Positions 36,623 to 47,700 are shown, counted from the stretch's first letter. The stretch is DNA of 64,000 bases from Pseudomonas sp. A-RE-19 (GCF_019956555.1 NZ_JAHBDQ010000006.1:62001-126000), one strand, 5' to 3'. The notes: generated from the sequence alone by a model not told the origin. Numbers and translations: made by a program.

Positions 36623-38455
36623 ATGCTTTATCGCCGTTTTGAAAAACTGATCGACATTTTCCGCGATGCACCGACCGCGGCTCCACCAGATCGGGTTCTG
36701 CCTTTCTATACCTATTACCTGAAGCAGGTCTGGCCGAGTTTCGCCGTCCTGCTGATCGTCGGTCTGGTCGGTGCCCTGATCGAAGTCGCGCTGTTCAGCT
36801 ACCTGAGCCGTATCATCGACCTGACCCAAGGCACACCCAACGTCGATTTTTTCAAGGAACACGGCATCGAACTGGCCTGGATGGCGGTGGTTGCGCTGGT
36901 CCTGCGCCCGGTGTTCGTCGGCCTGCATGACCTGCTGGTGCACCAGACCTTGAGCCCCAGCCTGACCAGCCTGATCCGCTGGCAGAACCACAGTTATGTG
37001 CTCAAACAGAGCCTGAATTTCTTCCAGAATGACTTCGCCGGGCGCATCGCCCAACGCATCATGCAGACCGGCAACTCGTTGCGCGATTCGGCTGTACAAG
37101 CCGTTGATGCGCTGTGGCACGTGCTGATCTACGCGATCAGTTCGCTGGTGCTGTTCGCCGAAGCCGACTGGCACCTGATGATCCCGCTGCTGACCTGGAT
37201 CGCCGCCTTCATCGGCGCCCTCTACTACTTCGTGCCACGGGTCAAGGAACGCTCGGTCGTGTCCTCCGATGCGCGCTCCAAACTCATGGGGCGGATCGTC
37301 GATGGCTACACCAACATCACCACCCTGAAGCTGTTCGCCCACACCAACTTCGAGCAGCAATACGCCCGCGAAGCGATCAAGGAACAAACCGAAAAAGCCC
37401 AACTGGCTGGCCGTGTGGTCACCAGCATGGACGTGGTCATCACCAGCATGAACGGCCTGCTGATTGTCAGCACCACCGGTCTTGCGCTGTGGCTGTGGAC
37501 GCAATCGCTGATTTCAGTGGGTGCCATTGCGCTGGCCACGGGCCTGGTGATCCGCATCGTCAACATGTCGGGCTGGATCATGTGGGTGGTTACCGGCATC
37601 TTCGAAAACATCGGCATGGTTCAGGATGGTTTGCAGACTATCTCTCAGCCGGTCAGCGTTACTGACCGCGAACAGGCCAAGCCCTTGGCGGTAGCCCGCG
37701 GCGAAGTGCGTTTCGAGCACGTGGATTTCCACTACGGCAAGAAGAGCGGGATCATCGGCGACCTCAACCTGACGATTAAACCCGGCGAGAAAATCGGTTT
37801 GATCGGCCCGTCCGGTGCTGGCAAGTCGACCCTGGTCAACCTGCTGCTGCGGCTGTATGACGTGCAGGGCGGGCGGATCCTCATCGATGGCCAGAACATC
37901 GCCGAAGTCGGCCAGGAAAGCCTGCGCGAACGCATCGGCATGATCACCCAGGACACCTCGCTGCTGCACCGTTCGATCCGCGACAATTTGCTGTACGGCA
38001 AACCCGACGCCACCGACGCTGAACTCTGGGAAGCCGTGCACAAGGCCCGTGCCGACGAATTCATCCCGTTGCTGTCGGACTCTGAAGGCCGTACCGGTTT
38101 TGATGCGCATGTCGGTGAACGCGGAGTGAAACTCTCCGGTGGCCAGCGTCAGCGGATTGCGATCGCTCGGGTGCTGCTCAAGGACGCGCCCATCCTGATC
38201 ATGGACGAAGCCACCTCGGCGCTGGATTCGGAAGTCGAAGCGGCGATCCAGGAAAGCCTCGAAACCCTGATGCAGGGCAAGACCGTGATCGCCATCGCCC
38301 ACCGCCTCTCGACCATTGCCCGGATGGACCGGTTGGTGGTGCTGGAAAACGGCAAGATCGCCGAAACCGGCAGCCACGCCGAGCTGCTGGCCCATGGCGG
38401 TTTGTATGCGCGATTGTGGCAGCATCAGACCGGCGGGTTTGTCGGGATCGATTGA
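36623..38455 (+). CDS. ABC exporter (fused permease and ATPase)
   Basis: 610 aa from the ATG at 36623 with GGAG 8 bp upstream. Six TM helices in residues 35-325, then an ATPase domain with Walker [10 protein letters not shown] (about 395), Q loop, signature LSGGQRQR, Walker [13 protein letters not shown] and H loop AIAHRLST. It belongs to the B-type exporters with MsbA and multidrug half-transporters, acting as a homodimer. Terminator-like hairpin follows. The last gene of the LysR-hydrolase-ppiA block (93 bp after ppiA). Substrate unknown. Confidence 0.93.
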   Translation: MLYRRFEKLIDIFRDAPTAAPPDRVLPFYTYYLKQVWPSFAVLLIVGLVGALIEVALFSYLSRIIDLTQGTPNVDFFKEHGIELAWMAVVALVLRPVFVGLHDLLVHQTLSPSLTSLIRWQNHSYVLKQSLNFFQNDFAGRIAQRIMQTGNSLRDSAVQAVDALWHVLIYAISSLVLFAEADWHLMIPLLTWIAAFIGALYYFVPRVKERSVVSSDARSKLMGRIVDGYTNITTLKLFAHTNFEQQYAREAIKEQTEKAQLAGRVVTSMDVVITSMNGLLIVSTTGLALWLWTQSLISVGAIALATGLVIRIVNMSGWIMWVVTGIFENIGMVQDGLQTISQPVSVTDREQAKPLAVARGEVRFEHVDFHYGKKSGIIGDLNLTIKPGEKIGLIGPSGAGKSTLVNLLLRLYDVQGGRILIDGQNIAEVGQESLRERIGMITQDTSLLHRSIRDNLLYGKPDATDAELWEAVHKARADEFIPLLSDSEGRTGFDAHVGERGVKLSGGQRQRIAIARVLLKDAPILIMDEATSALDSEVEAAIQESLETLMQGKTVIAIAHRLSTIARMDRLVVLENGKIAETGSHAELLAHGGLYARLWQHQTGGFVGID

Positions 38456-38459
38456 ACCG

Positions 38460-38525
38460 CAAAGATCAAAAGATCGTCCGAACGCGGCCCGAGCCTTCGG
38501 CAGCTCCTGCAGAGGCTGCGACCCT
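38460..38525. repeat. Degenerate REP-like element, GATCGCAGCC family
   Basis: AAAGATCAAAAGATCG followed by CCTTCGGCAGCTCCTGC and GGCTGCGACC; the copy is interrupted by a CCGAACGCGGCCCGA segment. Confidence 0.65.
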
Positions 38526-38559
38526 GGCGCCACCAGCCACACAGAAGAACGCAAGAGAC

Positions 38560-38596
38560 CGCCAGAACCCGCCAACCACGGGCTCTGGCGTTTTTT
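38560..38596 (+). terminator. Rho-independent terminator of the ABC exporter
   Basis: Stem CGCCAGAACCCG/CGGGCTCTGGCG (12 bp, one G-T pair) with a 7-nt loop and six T. Confidence 0.88.
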
Positions 38597-38709
38597 ATGG
38601 TCACTGGAATTCCGTAACAAGCCTGCCGTGCTCAGCCAAGGTCCTGGGAGGGTTCTGTAGTCCATACTCAATGCACAACGACAGTGTTATCTCAATAGAG
38701 GAACTCGCT

Positions 38710-39408
38710 ATGTCTTTGTTCAAACGTTCGGCTACAGAATTGGTAGGTACGTTCTGGTTGGTGTTGGGCGGCTGCGGCAGCGCGGTTCTGGCGGCAGCGT
38801 TTCCAAACGTGGGGATCGGTTTGCTGGGGGTGTCCCTGGCATTCGGTTTGACGGTGCTGACGATGGCCTTCGCTATCGGCCATATTTCGGGCTGTCATCT
38901 CAACCCTGCGGTTTCGGTCGGGCTGGTGGTCGGCGGACGCTTCCCTGCCAAAGAACTGCCCGCCTACATCATCGCCCAAGTGATTGGCGCGATCATCGCA
39001 GCGGCTCTGCTGTATTTCATCGCCAGCGGCAAACCCGGCTTCGAGCTGGCCAGCGGCCTTGCATCCAATGGCTACGGTGAACACTCGCCAGGCGGCTACT
39101 CGATGGCGGCGGGGTTTGTCAGTGAACTGGTGATGACCGCAATGTTCATCCTGATCATCCTCGGCGCCACCGACAAACGCGCCCCGGCCGGGCTGGCGCC
39201 CATCGCCATCGGCTTGGCGCTGACCCTGATCCACCTGATCTCGATTCCGGTCACCAACACCTCGGTCAACCCGGCCCGCAGTACGGGCCCGGCGCTGATT
39301 GTCGGCGGCTGGGCGATTCAACAACTGTGGCTGTTCTGGCTGGCGCCGATTCTGGGTGCGGTCATCGGCGGTGTGACCTATCGCTGGCTGGGTAAAGAAG
39401 ACAGTTAA
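38710..39408 (+). CDS. aqpZ: Aquaporin Z
   Basis: 232 aa from the ATG at 38710 with GAGGAAC upstream. Six TM helices, two NPA motifs at N65 (HLNPAVSVG) and N187 ([12 protein letters not shown]), and the water-selective filter F45, H175, T184, R190. A water channel in the inner membrane. The upstream in-frame extension is not conserved and is ignored. Confidence 0.97.
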   Translation: MSLFKRSATELVGTFWLVLGGCGSAVLAAAFPNVGIGLLGVSLAFGLTVLTMAFAIGHISGCHLNPAVSVGLVVGGRFPAKELPAYIIAQVIGAIIAAALLYFIASGKPGFELASGLASNGYGEHSPGGYSMAAGFVSELVMTAMFILIILGATDKRAPAGLAPIAIGLALTLIHLISIPVTNTSVNPARSTGPALIVGGWAIQQLWLFWLAPILGAVIGGVTYRWLGKEDS

Positions 39409-39442
39409 CCGGCGCGAACTAACCTGCAGTAAGCAGCGAAGA

Positions 39443-40567
39443 TTAGCCTTGCCGATAAGGCAAGGCCGTCTTCGCTTCTTCTGCATACCCCAACACCCCG
39501 ACACGTTCCCGTTCAAGGAAGTCTTTCACCGCCGACTTCAAGCCCGGATGGCGCAGGTAGTGCCAGGAATGGGTGATCACCGGCTCGAACCCGCGAATCA
39601 ACTTGTGCTCACCCTGAGCACCGGCGTCAAAACGTTGAAAGCCATTGGCAATCGCGTAATCCATACCCTGATAGAAACAGGTCTCGAAGTGCAAACGATC
39701 GAACTCCGCGAGGCAGCCCCAGTAACGGCCATAAAAGCTGTCGCCGCCAACCAGACTGAAGGCCATGGCCACCGGCCGTGAACCCTGTTTAGCCAACACC
39801 ACGCGAATCGACTCCGGCATGCGCTCAGCCAGCAGGCTGAAAAATTCCCGCGTCAGATAGGGCGTTTGCCGACGCACCGCGTAGGTATTGGCGTAGCAGG
39901 CATACACAAAGTCCCACTGCGCCTCGGTCAGTTGCCGCCCCTCCAGCCATTCAAAATCGATACCCTGCCCCGCCACTTGCTCACGCTCCTTGCGCATTTG
40001 CTTGCGCTTGCGCGAACTGAGGGCGTCGAGGAAGTCCTGAAAGTCCCGATAACCGCGGTTCTGCCAGTGATACTGACAGCCAATGCGCTGCAACCAGCCA
40101 GGCTGTTCAGCCAATGCTGCGTCAGTAAACGAATCGGTGAAGTTGATATGGGCACTGGAAAGTTTTTCGATCTCCAGATAACCCGGCAGGCTCTGCAGCA
40201 GTTCAAAACCGTCCTCGATTGTGGCCGCCAGCAATCGCGGCCCGCTGACGGGGCTGAACGGCACCGCCGTCAACAGCTTGGGGTAGTAATCGATGCCGGC
40301 ACGCTCACAGGCATCGGCCCAGGCGTGGTCGAACACGTACTCGCCGTAGGAATGCCATTTGCGGTAACTGGGCAACGCAGCGATCAGGCGATCGCCTTCG
40401 GTATGCAGCAAATGCTCGGGCTGCCAGCCGGAATGCGGGCCGAGGCTGCCGCTGTCTTCCAGCGCACTCAGAAAGGCATGGCGCAAAAACGGCTGATTCT
40501 CCGGCACCAGGGCGTCCCAGGTACGGGATGCGATTTGCGACAGTGTGTGCAGACGTTGCAGCGGCAT
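39443..40567 (-). CDS. FemAB-like/GNAT acyltransferase (DUF482 family)
   Basis: 374 aa from the ATG at 40567, RBS GAGAGG 3 bp upstream. It carries the DUF482/FemAB_like pattern SRKRKQMRKEREQVAGQGI and GRYWGCLAEFDRLHFETCFYQG in a GNAT-like C-terminal half. Such proteins transfer amino acids or acyl groups; their substrate is generally unproven. The convergent aquaporin gene ends 34 bp away. Confidence 0.88.
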   Translation of the reverse strand: MPLQRLHTLSQIASRTWDALVPENQPFLRHAFLSALEDSGSLGPHSGWQPEHLLHTEGDRLIAALPSYRKWHSYGEYVFDHAWADACERAGIDYYPKLLTAVPFSPVSGPRLLAATIEDGFELLQSLPGYLEIEKLSSAHINFTDSFTDAALAEQPGWLQRIGCQYHWQNRGYRDFQDFLDALSSRKRKQMRKEREQVAGQGIDFEWLEGRQLTEAQWDFVYACYANTYAVRRQTPYLTREFFSLLAERMPESIRVVLAKQGSRPVAMAFSLVGGDSFYGRYWGCLAEFDRLHFETCFYQGMDYAIANGFQRFDAGAQGEHKLIRGFEPVITHSWHYLRHPGLKSAVKDFLERERVGVLGYAEEAKTALPYRQG

Positions 40568-40845
40568 TTTCCTCTCCACCTCTTGGCGTGACAGCCCCGC
40601 GAGTATCGCCGATCGCCGGGCAATCCACACGCGTCAATCCGATGCAAGGCTCTGAATCGGGCATTTCGGAAACCTTTGTATCGTCATCGACCCGCCATCA
40701 CTTTGCCACTGCCCTGTCATAAACCATCGCGATACTGGCGCCTGTTTTTAGAGCGCCGGGTTCTACCCGGCCACTGTTTTCCGACCTTCAACCGTCGGTT
40801 GTGTCCAGGGTGGTTCAGCCATCCCTCTCATCTTCGGAGATTGCT

Positions 40846-42168
40846 ATGCGTCTTGCTTCCACGAAAACTGCGGCGGCCTTGTGCGGTGGCCTGTTGCTGG
40901 CCATGAGTGTTCCGGCCAGTGCCGCAGTCGACGCCAAACTGCTCGACATGCTCAAGGCTAACGGTTCTATTTCCCAAGCGCAGTACGTTGAACTCCAGAC
41001 CGAACTGGCCAAGGATCAGAAGGCCCAGCAAATCGCGCAGCAGGCGCAGCAAGAGACCAACGAACAAGTAGCGGTCGCCGCGAAGAAAGCCAACGAGCTG
41101 AGCGCCTTCGACCAGAAACTGGCCTGGGCCGCCAAGACCCAATTCAAGGGCGATGTTCGCGTGCGCCAGGAAACGGTCAAGATCGACGGCGAACCCAACA
41201 ACGGTGGCCGCGACAAGGATCGTCAACGCATCCGCGCCCGTCTGGGTGCCTACAGCGAAATCAACCCGCAAGTGGACACCGGCATCCGCATCGCCACCGG
41301 CGGTGGCGACGATGCTCGTTCGACCAACCAGGACATGGACAACTACTTCGACAAGAAGCAGATCTGGCTGGATCTGGGCTACATCGACTACCACCCGGAC
41401 GCCATCAAAAACCTGCATGTGATCGGCGGCAAGATGCTGCAACCGTGGGTCAGCATGGGTGATGTGATCTGGGACAGCGACATCAACCCGGAAGGTCTGG
41501 CAGTGACCTACAAATACCCGCTGGGCAGCAGCGCCGAACTGTTCGGTAGCCTGGGCAACTACAACCTCAAGGACAACGTCGACGGCGAAGGCGTGCAATT
41601 TCGTCACGACCTGCGTCTGACCGCCGGCCAGTTGGGCAGCCGCTTCGCCATCACCGACAACCTGAAACTGACCGTCGGCGGCAGCGTCTATGCCTACCAG
41701 AACGACGAAGACAGCCGTTGCACCGGCACGTCCACGCCGTGCGCCCTGGCCGTCAACGGCAACTCGGCCAACAACGAGTTCCGCCTGTACGAAGGTTTCA
41801 GCCAGATCGATATCGGCGGCCTGCCGATGCCGCTGTCGTTCTACGGCCAATACGTGAAGAACAACGACGCCGTGACCGATCAGGACACCGCCTGGTTGCT
41901 CGGTGCCAAGTCGAAAGTCTTCGGCTTCAACCTGGACTACAACTACCGCGACGTGCAGCGTAACGCCGTGGTCGGCGCCTTCACCGACTCAGACTTCGCC
42001 AACGGCACCACCGGTTCTCGCGGCCACAAGCTCAAGGTGGGTTACGACATCGACAAGAACTTCGCCGTCGGTGCCACTTACTTCCTGACCAAAGCCGACT
42101 TCGCCAGCCGTACCCAGCGCGATGCCGACGCCAACACGCTGCAACTGGACGCGGAAGCGAAGTTCTAA
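40846..42168 (+). CDS. Putative porin (Porin_5-like outer-membrane barrel)
   Basis: 440 aa from the ATG at 40846, GGAGA upstream. Signal peptide to about residue 26 (SVPASAAVD), then an alpha-helical, coiled-coil region 30-80 (ELAKDQKAQQIAQQAQQETN) like the N-terminal segment of OprO/OprP-type porins. A 16-strand-sized barrel follows, ending LDAEAKF with C-terminal Phe. Substrate not known; a CTGTCATAAA half Pho-like box lies about 130 bp upstream. It ends at a strong hairpin. Confidence 0.88.
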   Translation: MRLASTKTAAALCGGLLLAMSVPASAAVDAKLLDMLKANGSISQAQYVELQTELAKDQKAQQIAQQAQQETNEQVAVAAKKANELSAFDQKLAWAAKTQFKGDVRVRQETVKIDGEPNNGGRDKDRQRIRARLGAYSEINPQVDTGIRIATGGGDDARSTNQDMDNYFDKKQIWLDLGYIDYHPDAIKNLHVIGGKMLQPWVSMGDVIWDSDINPEGLAVTYKYPLGSSAELFGSLGNYNLKDNVDGEGVQFRHDLRLTAGQLGSRFAITDNLKLTVGGSVYAYQNDEDSRCTGTSTPCALAVNGNSANNEFRLYEGFSQIDIGGLPMPLSFYGQYVKNNDAVTDQDTAWLLGAKSKVFGFNLDYNYRDVQRNAVVGAFTDSDFANGTTGSRGHKLKVGYDIDKNFAVGATYFLTKADFASRTQRDADANTLQLDAEAKF

Positions 42169-42184
42169 GCAACCAAGCAACACA

Positions 42185-42225
42185 CTTCAAACGATGCGTT
42201 TTACATCCGGTCGTATCGTTTGAAG
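42185..42225. other. Strong hairpin after the porin gene
   Basis: CTTCAAACGATGCG/CGTATCGTTTGAAG (14-bp arms, one mismatch) with a 13-nt loop. No T tract follows on either strand, so it is not a standard terminator; it may stabilise the porin mRNA end. Confidence 0.7.
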
Positions 42226-42299
42226 CGGTTCAACAGTCTGGCGCGGGGCAACGATCCCCATCATCCGTTCGTTTCACCCGCGCCGGCCTGTGTTTTCCT

Positions 42300-42536
42300 T
42301 CAGGAACGATCTTTACGCCGCTGCGCCGCCAGCCGCTCGGCCAGTGCCTCGACATCCTCGACCGGCTTCTGCGGCATCACCCGCAAGGTCGCCTGCATCA
42401 AGCGCATCTGCCGAATGAACCGTCGGCAATTGGGGCAAAACATCAAATGATGCCGCATCATCAGTCGCTCGCGAAAACTCAACTGGCCATCGAGATAATC
42501 ACTGGAACGCGCCACTTGTTCCTTGCAGGTCAACAT
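42300..42536 (-). CDS. Small zinc-finger (zf-HC2-type) protein, probable anti-sigma factor
   Basis: 78 aa. The HHLMFCPNC motif (H-x3-C-x2-C, about residues 29-37) after a Cys near the N-terminus (LTCKEQ) fits the ZAS domain that binds ECF sigma factors. No TM helix is present, so it would be a soluble regulator rather than a membrane-anchored one. It overlaps the sigma gene by 7 bp, giving equal translation. Confidence 0.85.
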   Translation of the reverse strand: MLTCKEQVARSSDYLDGQLSFRERLMMRHHLMFCPNCRRFIRQMRLMQATLRVMPQKPVEDVEALAERLAAQRRKDRS

Positions 42537-43144
42537 TCGCCGGTTTCCTCAAAATGCTCCACGGTCGCAAAGACCTTCAACCGTGCCCGATGCAGCAGCA
42601 CACGGACATTGGAGAGCGAGATTTCCAGAAGATTACAAATCTCCTCCAGCTCCAGCCCCTGCCGCTCGCGCAACAACAAAACACTGCTTTGCAGTTCTGA
42701 CAGGCTGAGCAACGTATGTTCCAGGCATTCGCGCAGTTCGTTTTCGGTCAACAGCGCCTCTGGCGTGTCTTGATGCCAGGCGAACGGCGCCACCAGCCAA
42801 TGACCATCACTGGGTGAAAAACGATCGTCATCGATCGTGCCATGGGGCGACGGCAGGTCATCGAGCAGCACTTCCCGGCGGTTCTGCTTGTAGCGGCTTT
42901 TGGCCGAGTTGGCAGTGATGGTCAGCAGCCAGGTCTTGAGGCTCGAACGCCCCTCGAACCCGCCAAGATTACGCACCACCGACAGCCAGGCATCCTGTAC
43001 CACTTCGTCGGCATGCCGGTTGCCGACAATGGCATAGGCCACCGCGCGCATGGCGCTTTGATAAGTGCTGACCAGTTCCTTGAAAGCCTTCTGCTCGCCT
43101 GCCAGCAGGCGGTCGAGCAGTTGAGCGTCGTCAGCGGCGGCCAT
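42530..43144 (-). CDS. ECF-family RNA polymerase sigma factor
   Basis: 204 aa. Region 2 about 20-85 (ADEVVQDAWLSVVRNLGGFEGRSSLKTWLLTI), a 40-residue acidic linker (DDLPSPHGTIDDDRFSPSDGH), and region 4 about 135-190 (SELQSSVLLLRERQGLELEEICNLLEISLSNVRVLLHRAR). Recruits RNA polymerase to a specific promoter set. The 7-bp overlap with the zinc-finger gene marks the pair as sigma/anti-sigma. From memory it matches PA3285 beside PA3286. Inducer unknown. Confidence 0.92.
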   Translation of the reverse strand: MAAADDAQLLDRLLAGEQKAFKELVSTYQSAMRAVAYAIVGNRHADEVVQDAWLSVVRNLGGFEGRSSLKTWLLTITANSAKSRYKQNRREVLLDDLPSPHGTIDDDRFSPSDGHWLVAPFAWHQDTPEALLTENELRECLEHTLLSLSELQSSVLLLRERQGLELEEICNLLEISLSNVRVLLHRARLKVFATVEHFEETGEC

Positions 43145-43178
43145 TGGTGCCTCTTATCCGAATGAGTGGGGACACAGA

Positions 43179-43280
43179 AAAAGATCGCAGCCTTCGGCAG
43201 CGCCTACATCGATCGTATCCATCCACAATAGCGGGTTGAAATCCAATTCTGTAGGAGGGGCCGCAAGCTGCGATCTTTTC
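43179..43280. repeat. REP-like pair, GATCGCAGCC family
   Basis: AAAGATCGCAGCCTTCGGCA on the left and GGGCCGCAAGCTGCGATCTT on the right, about 60 bp apart, between the sigma gene and the KAS III-like gene. Confidence 0.8.
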
Positions 43281-43299
43281 AGGCGTCTTTCAGGCAAAT

Positions 43300-44421
43300 T
43301 CAGCGCTTGCGCAGAATCACGCTACCGATCGAGTAACCGGCGCCGAACGAGCTGAGTACAGCCAGCGAACCGCTGACCAGATCGTCCTGATTTTTGTGAA
43401 ACGCAATCACCGAACCGGCAGAGCTGGTGTTGGCGTAGGTGTCGAGAATCACCGGGGCTTCCTCTTCGGTGGCTTCGCGGCCCAGCAGTTTCTTGACGAT
43501 CAGGTGGTTCATGCTGAGGTTGGCCTGGTGCAGCCAGAAGCGCTTCACGTCGCTGACGTTGAGCTGGTTTTCTTCCAGGTGCGTGGCGATCAGCTCGGCG
43601 ACCATCGGGCAGACATCGCGGAACACCTTGCGGCCTTCCTGAACGAACAATTTGTCGGGGGCACCAATGCCCTCTTCCGCGGCGCGGTTGAGGAAGCCGA
43701 AGTTGTTGCGGATGTTGTTGGAGAACTTGGTCAGCAGTTTGGTGCTGACCACGTCGAACTGATACTTGGACGTCGCGAGATCCGCACGTTCGATGATCAC
43801 CGCCGTGGCAGCGTCGCCGAAGATGAAGTGGCTGTCGCGGTCGCGGAAATTCAGGTGACCGGTGCAGACTTCCGGGTTGACCATCAGGATCGCCCGGGCC
43901 TGGCCCAGTTGCACACTGTTGGCCGCGGCCTGGATGCCGAAGGTCGCCGAGGAGCAGGCGACGTTCATGTCAAAACCGAAACCCTGAATGCCCAGCGCTT
44001 CCTGTACTTCGATGGCGATGGCCGGGTAGGCGCGTTGCAGGTTGGAGCAGGCGACAATGACACCGTCGATGTCAGCGGCGGTCTTGCCGGCACGCTGCAA
44101 GGCTTGTTCGGCCGCACCGATGGCCATCTGGCAAAGCACCGACCACTCGTCATTCGAACGCTCGGGCAAGCGAGGTGCCATGCGCTGCGGGTCGAGGATG
44201 CCATCCTTGTCCATGACAAAGCGGCTTTTGATGCCAGACGCTTTTTCGATAAACGCCGCGTTGGACTCGGTCAATGCCTCAACTTCGCCGCGCGCGATGG
44301 CCTCGGCATTGTCAGCGTTGAACTGCGCGACGTAAGCGTTGAAAGACTGCACCAGCTCTTCGTTGGAAATGCTGTTGGCCGGGGTGTACAGGCCGGTGCC
44401 GCTGATGACGACGTTATGCAT
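43300..44421 (-). CDS. 3-oxoacyl-ACP synthase III-like enzyme (PA3286 type)
   Basis: 373 aa from the ATG at 44421; 40-50 residues longer than ordinary FabH. Catalytic C156 in VACSSATFG, His in FWLHQANLSM, and Asn in DTYANTSSAG form the KAS III triad. In P. aeruginosa PA3286, which I recall starting in the same way, uses medium-chain acyl-CoA from beta-oxidation to start fatty-acid synthesis. It has an insert of helices at 25-60. Weak RBS (AGAGAAAC). Probably the same role. Confidence 0.9.
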   Translation of the reverse strand: MHNVVISGTGLYTPANSISNEELVQSFNAYVAQFNADNAEAIARGEVEALTESNAAFIEKASGIKSRFVMDKDGILDPQRMAPRLPERSNDEWSVLCQMAIGAAEQALQRAGKTAADIDGVIVACSNLQRAYPAIAIEVQEALGIQGFGFDMNVACSSATFGIQAAANSVQLGQARAILMVNPEVCTGHLNFRDRDSHFIFGDAATAVIIERADLATSKYQFDVVSTKLLTKFSNNIRNNFGFLNRAAEEGIGAPDKLFVQEGRKVFRDVCPMVAELIATHLEENQLNVSDVKRFWLHQANLSMNHLIVKKLLGREATEEEAPVILDTYANTSSAGSVIAFHKNQDDLVSGSLAVLSSFGAGYSIGSVILRKR

Positions 44422-44638
44422 GGTCGTTTCTCTAATCCATTCAGGCAGAAAGCGCTGGCACCGACGTACCAACACACAAAGGGTCTAATCCAGGTTCCGG
44501 ACGCAAACCTGGCATCGCTTTATTCCGATCCGCCCGGGCCCGTGAAAGCTCAAAACCGCGGGGCTGGCGTTTATAGGCGCGAAGTTTGCCATAAACGTTG
44601 GCTTTTGGCGCCTTTTGCGAGAGCAACAGCCTATCTAA
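44422..44638. other. Gene-free stretch between the KAS III gene and a repeat
   Basis: I see no gene here. It holds the upstream region of the KAS III gene (a TATAAA at about 44570 on the minus strand could be its -10) and the arm of the following repeat at 44639. Confidence 0.5.
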
Positions 44639-44728
44639 TGTGGGAGCGAGCCTGCTCGCGATGGCGGCCAAATATTCGACATAGATGTTGAATGTGATGG
44701 CCTCATCGCGAGCAGGCTCGCTCCCACA
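44639..44728. repeat. Paired REP-like repeat
   Basis: TGTGGGAGCGAGCCTGCTCG and its inverse ending GCTCCCACA face each other across about 45 bp, just after the hrpA stop. Confidence 0.9.
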
Positions 44729-44732
44729 GGGG

Positions 44733-47700
44733 TCAAGGTTCGACCTGGCTCCACTGTTTGCTCAAGCGCTTGTCGGAGATCGGCACCTTGGTCCCCAATT
44801 GCTGCGCAAACAGCGAGACCCGGTATTCCTCCAGCCACCAGCGATAGAGTTCCAGCTGCGGATCGCGCTTGCCTTCCTGGGCGTGTTTGTTGGCGCGGGT
44901 CTGGTATTGAGCCCAGAGACCGGATAATTCGCCGCTCCAGACCCGGTCTTTTTGCACTTGAGCGCCGAGTTTTTCCAAACGTTGCTCGACGGCCTTGAGG
45001 TAACGCGGCAGTTCCTTGAGCCACGGCATCGGGGTTTCACGCACGAACCCTGGATACACCAGATGGCTGAGCTGCTGCTTGATGTCGTTCAAGGCCACGG
45101 CTTGCGCCAGGTCGATCTTGCCCTTGAAGCGCTTTTGCAGGCCGTGCCATAGCTTGAGAATTTCCAGGGTCAGCTTGGCCAGCCGTTCAGCGTGCTCGGT
45201 CCAGCCGCCGCGCTTGCGCTCGGCCAGCGACGCGAGCCCGGCGCCATCGCGTGGCAACGGGTCTTCGCCGTCGAGGATGCAACTGTCGAGACTGGCCAGC
45301 AGAATGTCCTCCACCAGGCTGTCGATGCGCCCCAGTTCGCGGTACATCAGGCCCAACTCGGTCAGCCCCGGCAACTTGCCGCGCAGGAACTTCGCCGGTT
45401 CCGCCAATTGCTGCATCAGCAAGCGTTGCAAGGCCCGGCGATGCTGGAACTCGGCTTCGGCCGGGGTCGAGAATCGCCCTTCCTTGACGGTACCGGCCTC
45501 TTCCACCAGCGCCGGATACACCGTCATCGACAGCCCGGCGATTTTCTGCTGGGTTTTCTCGGCCACGGCGGCAAAGACTTTCGCCTCCACAGGCTGTTGG
45601 CTTTTCGCGGTTTGCGGTACGGCTAATGCAGCTTGGCTGGCCTCGGCAAAGCGTGCGGTCAACTCGGCCAGGTCACGGCCTTCACCGAGGGACTTGCCCT
45701 GACCGTCGACGATTTCCAGGTTCATCCGCAAATGACTGTCGACCTGCTGCGACGCTTCGGCCCACGCCTCATCGCTGACCCGTGCGCCAGTCATGCGCAG
45801 CAACTCACGGCCCAGCGCCTGAGGCAACGAGCCCTCGGCAAATGTGATGCGCTGCAACGCGGCTTTGACGAAGTCCGGCACTGGCACGAAATTCTTGCGC
45901 AGGGCCTTGGGCAGGTTACGCACCAACCCAATGCACTTGGCCTCGATCACCCCCGGCACCAACCATTCCAGACGTTCCGGTGGCAGCATCGGCAACAGCG
46001 GCGCCGGCACACGCAAGGTCACGCCATCACGCGGATGGTTGGGCTCGAAGTGGTAGCTGAGCGCCAGCTCCAGATCGCCGATGTGCAGGGTGTCCGGGTA
46101 ATGCGCGGCGGTGACTTCACTGGCTTCGCGGGCCAGCACGTCTTCTTCGCGCATGATCAGCAGCTGCGGATCTTTCTGGCTGTTGACCCGGTACCAGCTG
46201 TCGAAGGTGGCAGTCTGGTGGATCTCTGCCGGCAGTCGCGCCTCGTAGAAGGCGAACAGGGTTTCTTCATCAGCCAGAATGTCGCGCCGACGGGCCTTGG
46301 CTTCCAGCTCGTCGAGCTGTTCCAGCAGTTGCTGGTTGGCCGTCAGGCACTTGGCTCTGGATTGAATCTCGCCGCGCACCAACGCTTCGCGGATAAACAA
46401 CTCGCGGGACACCACCGGGTCGACCGGCCCGTAATGCACCGGCCGGCGCCCGACCACGATCAGCCCAAACAGGGTGATCTGCTCGAAAGCCACGACCTGA
46501 CCGCGCTTCTTCTCCCAATGGGGCTCGAAGTGGTTTTTCTTGATCAGGTGCCCGGCCAGCGGCTCGATCCAGTCGGCGTCGATCTTGGCGACCATGCGCG
46601 CGTAAAGCTTGGTGGTTTCCACCAGCTCGGCGGTCATCAACCATTGCGGACGCTTCTTGCCCAGGCCCGACGACGGGTGAATCCAGAAGCGCCGCTGACG
46701 GGCGCCGAGGTAATCGCCGTCTTCGGTTTTCTGGCCGATCTGGCTGAGCAATCCGGAAAGCACGGCTTTGTGCAGTTTCGGGTAATCCGCCGGCTCTTTG
46801 TTGAGGCTCAGCTGCATGTCGCGACAGATCAGGCTCAACTGACGATGGGAGTCGCGCCACTCGCGCAGACGCAGGTAATTGAGGAAATTCTTGCGGCACC
46901 AGTTGCGCAGCGGACTGGCCGTCAGCGCCTGGCGCTGCTCTTCAAAACCACGCCACAGATTGACCAGCCCGGCGAAATCCGAGTCCACGTCTTTCCACTG
47001 GGCGTGAGCCTGATCCGCCGCTTGCTGACGCTCCGGCGGACGTTCGCGCGGGTCCTGAATCGACATGGCGCTGGCGACAATCAACACTTCCTGCAAGCTG
47101 CCGAGTTTGGCCGCTTCCAGCAGCATGCGGCCCATGCGCGGGTCCACCGGCAGCCGCGCCAATTGTCGGCCAAGCGGCGTCAGTTGGCTGTTGCGATCCA
47201 CCGCAGAGAGTTCTTGCAGCAGGTTGAAACCGTCGCTGATGGCCTTGCCGTCCGGTGGCTCGATAAACGGGAAATCGGTGATCTCGCCGAGGCGCAGATG
47301 GAGCATCTGCAGAATCACCGCCGCGAGGTTGGTCCGCAGGATTTCCGGGTCGGTGAATTCCGGCCGACCGATGAAATCTTCTTCGCTGTAGAGGCGGATG
47401 CAAATGCCCGGTTCAACCCGCCCGCAACGACCTTTACGCTGGTTGGCACTGGCCTGGGAAATGGCTTCGATGGGCAGGCGCTGAACCTTGGCGCGGTAGC
47501 TGTAACGGCTGATGCGCGCGGTACCGCTGTCGATCACGTAACGAATGCCCGGCACCGTCAACGAGGTTTCCGCGACGTTGGTCGCCAGTACCACGCGACG
47601 CCCAGGGTGCGACTGGAAAATCCGCTGCTGCTCGGCCGGGGACAGCCGCGCGTACAACGGCAGAATCTCGGTGTGTTTGAGTTGGGCCTTGCGCAGCATG

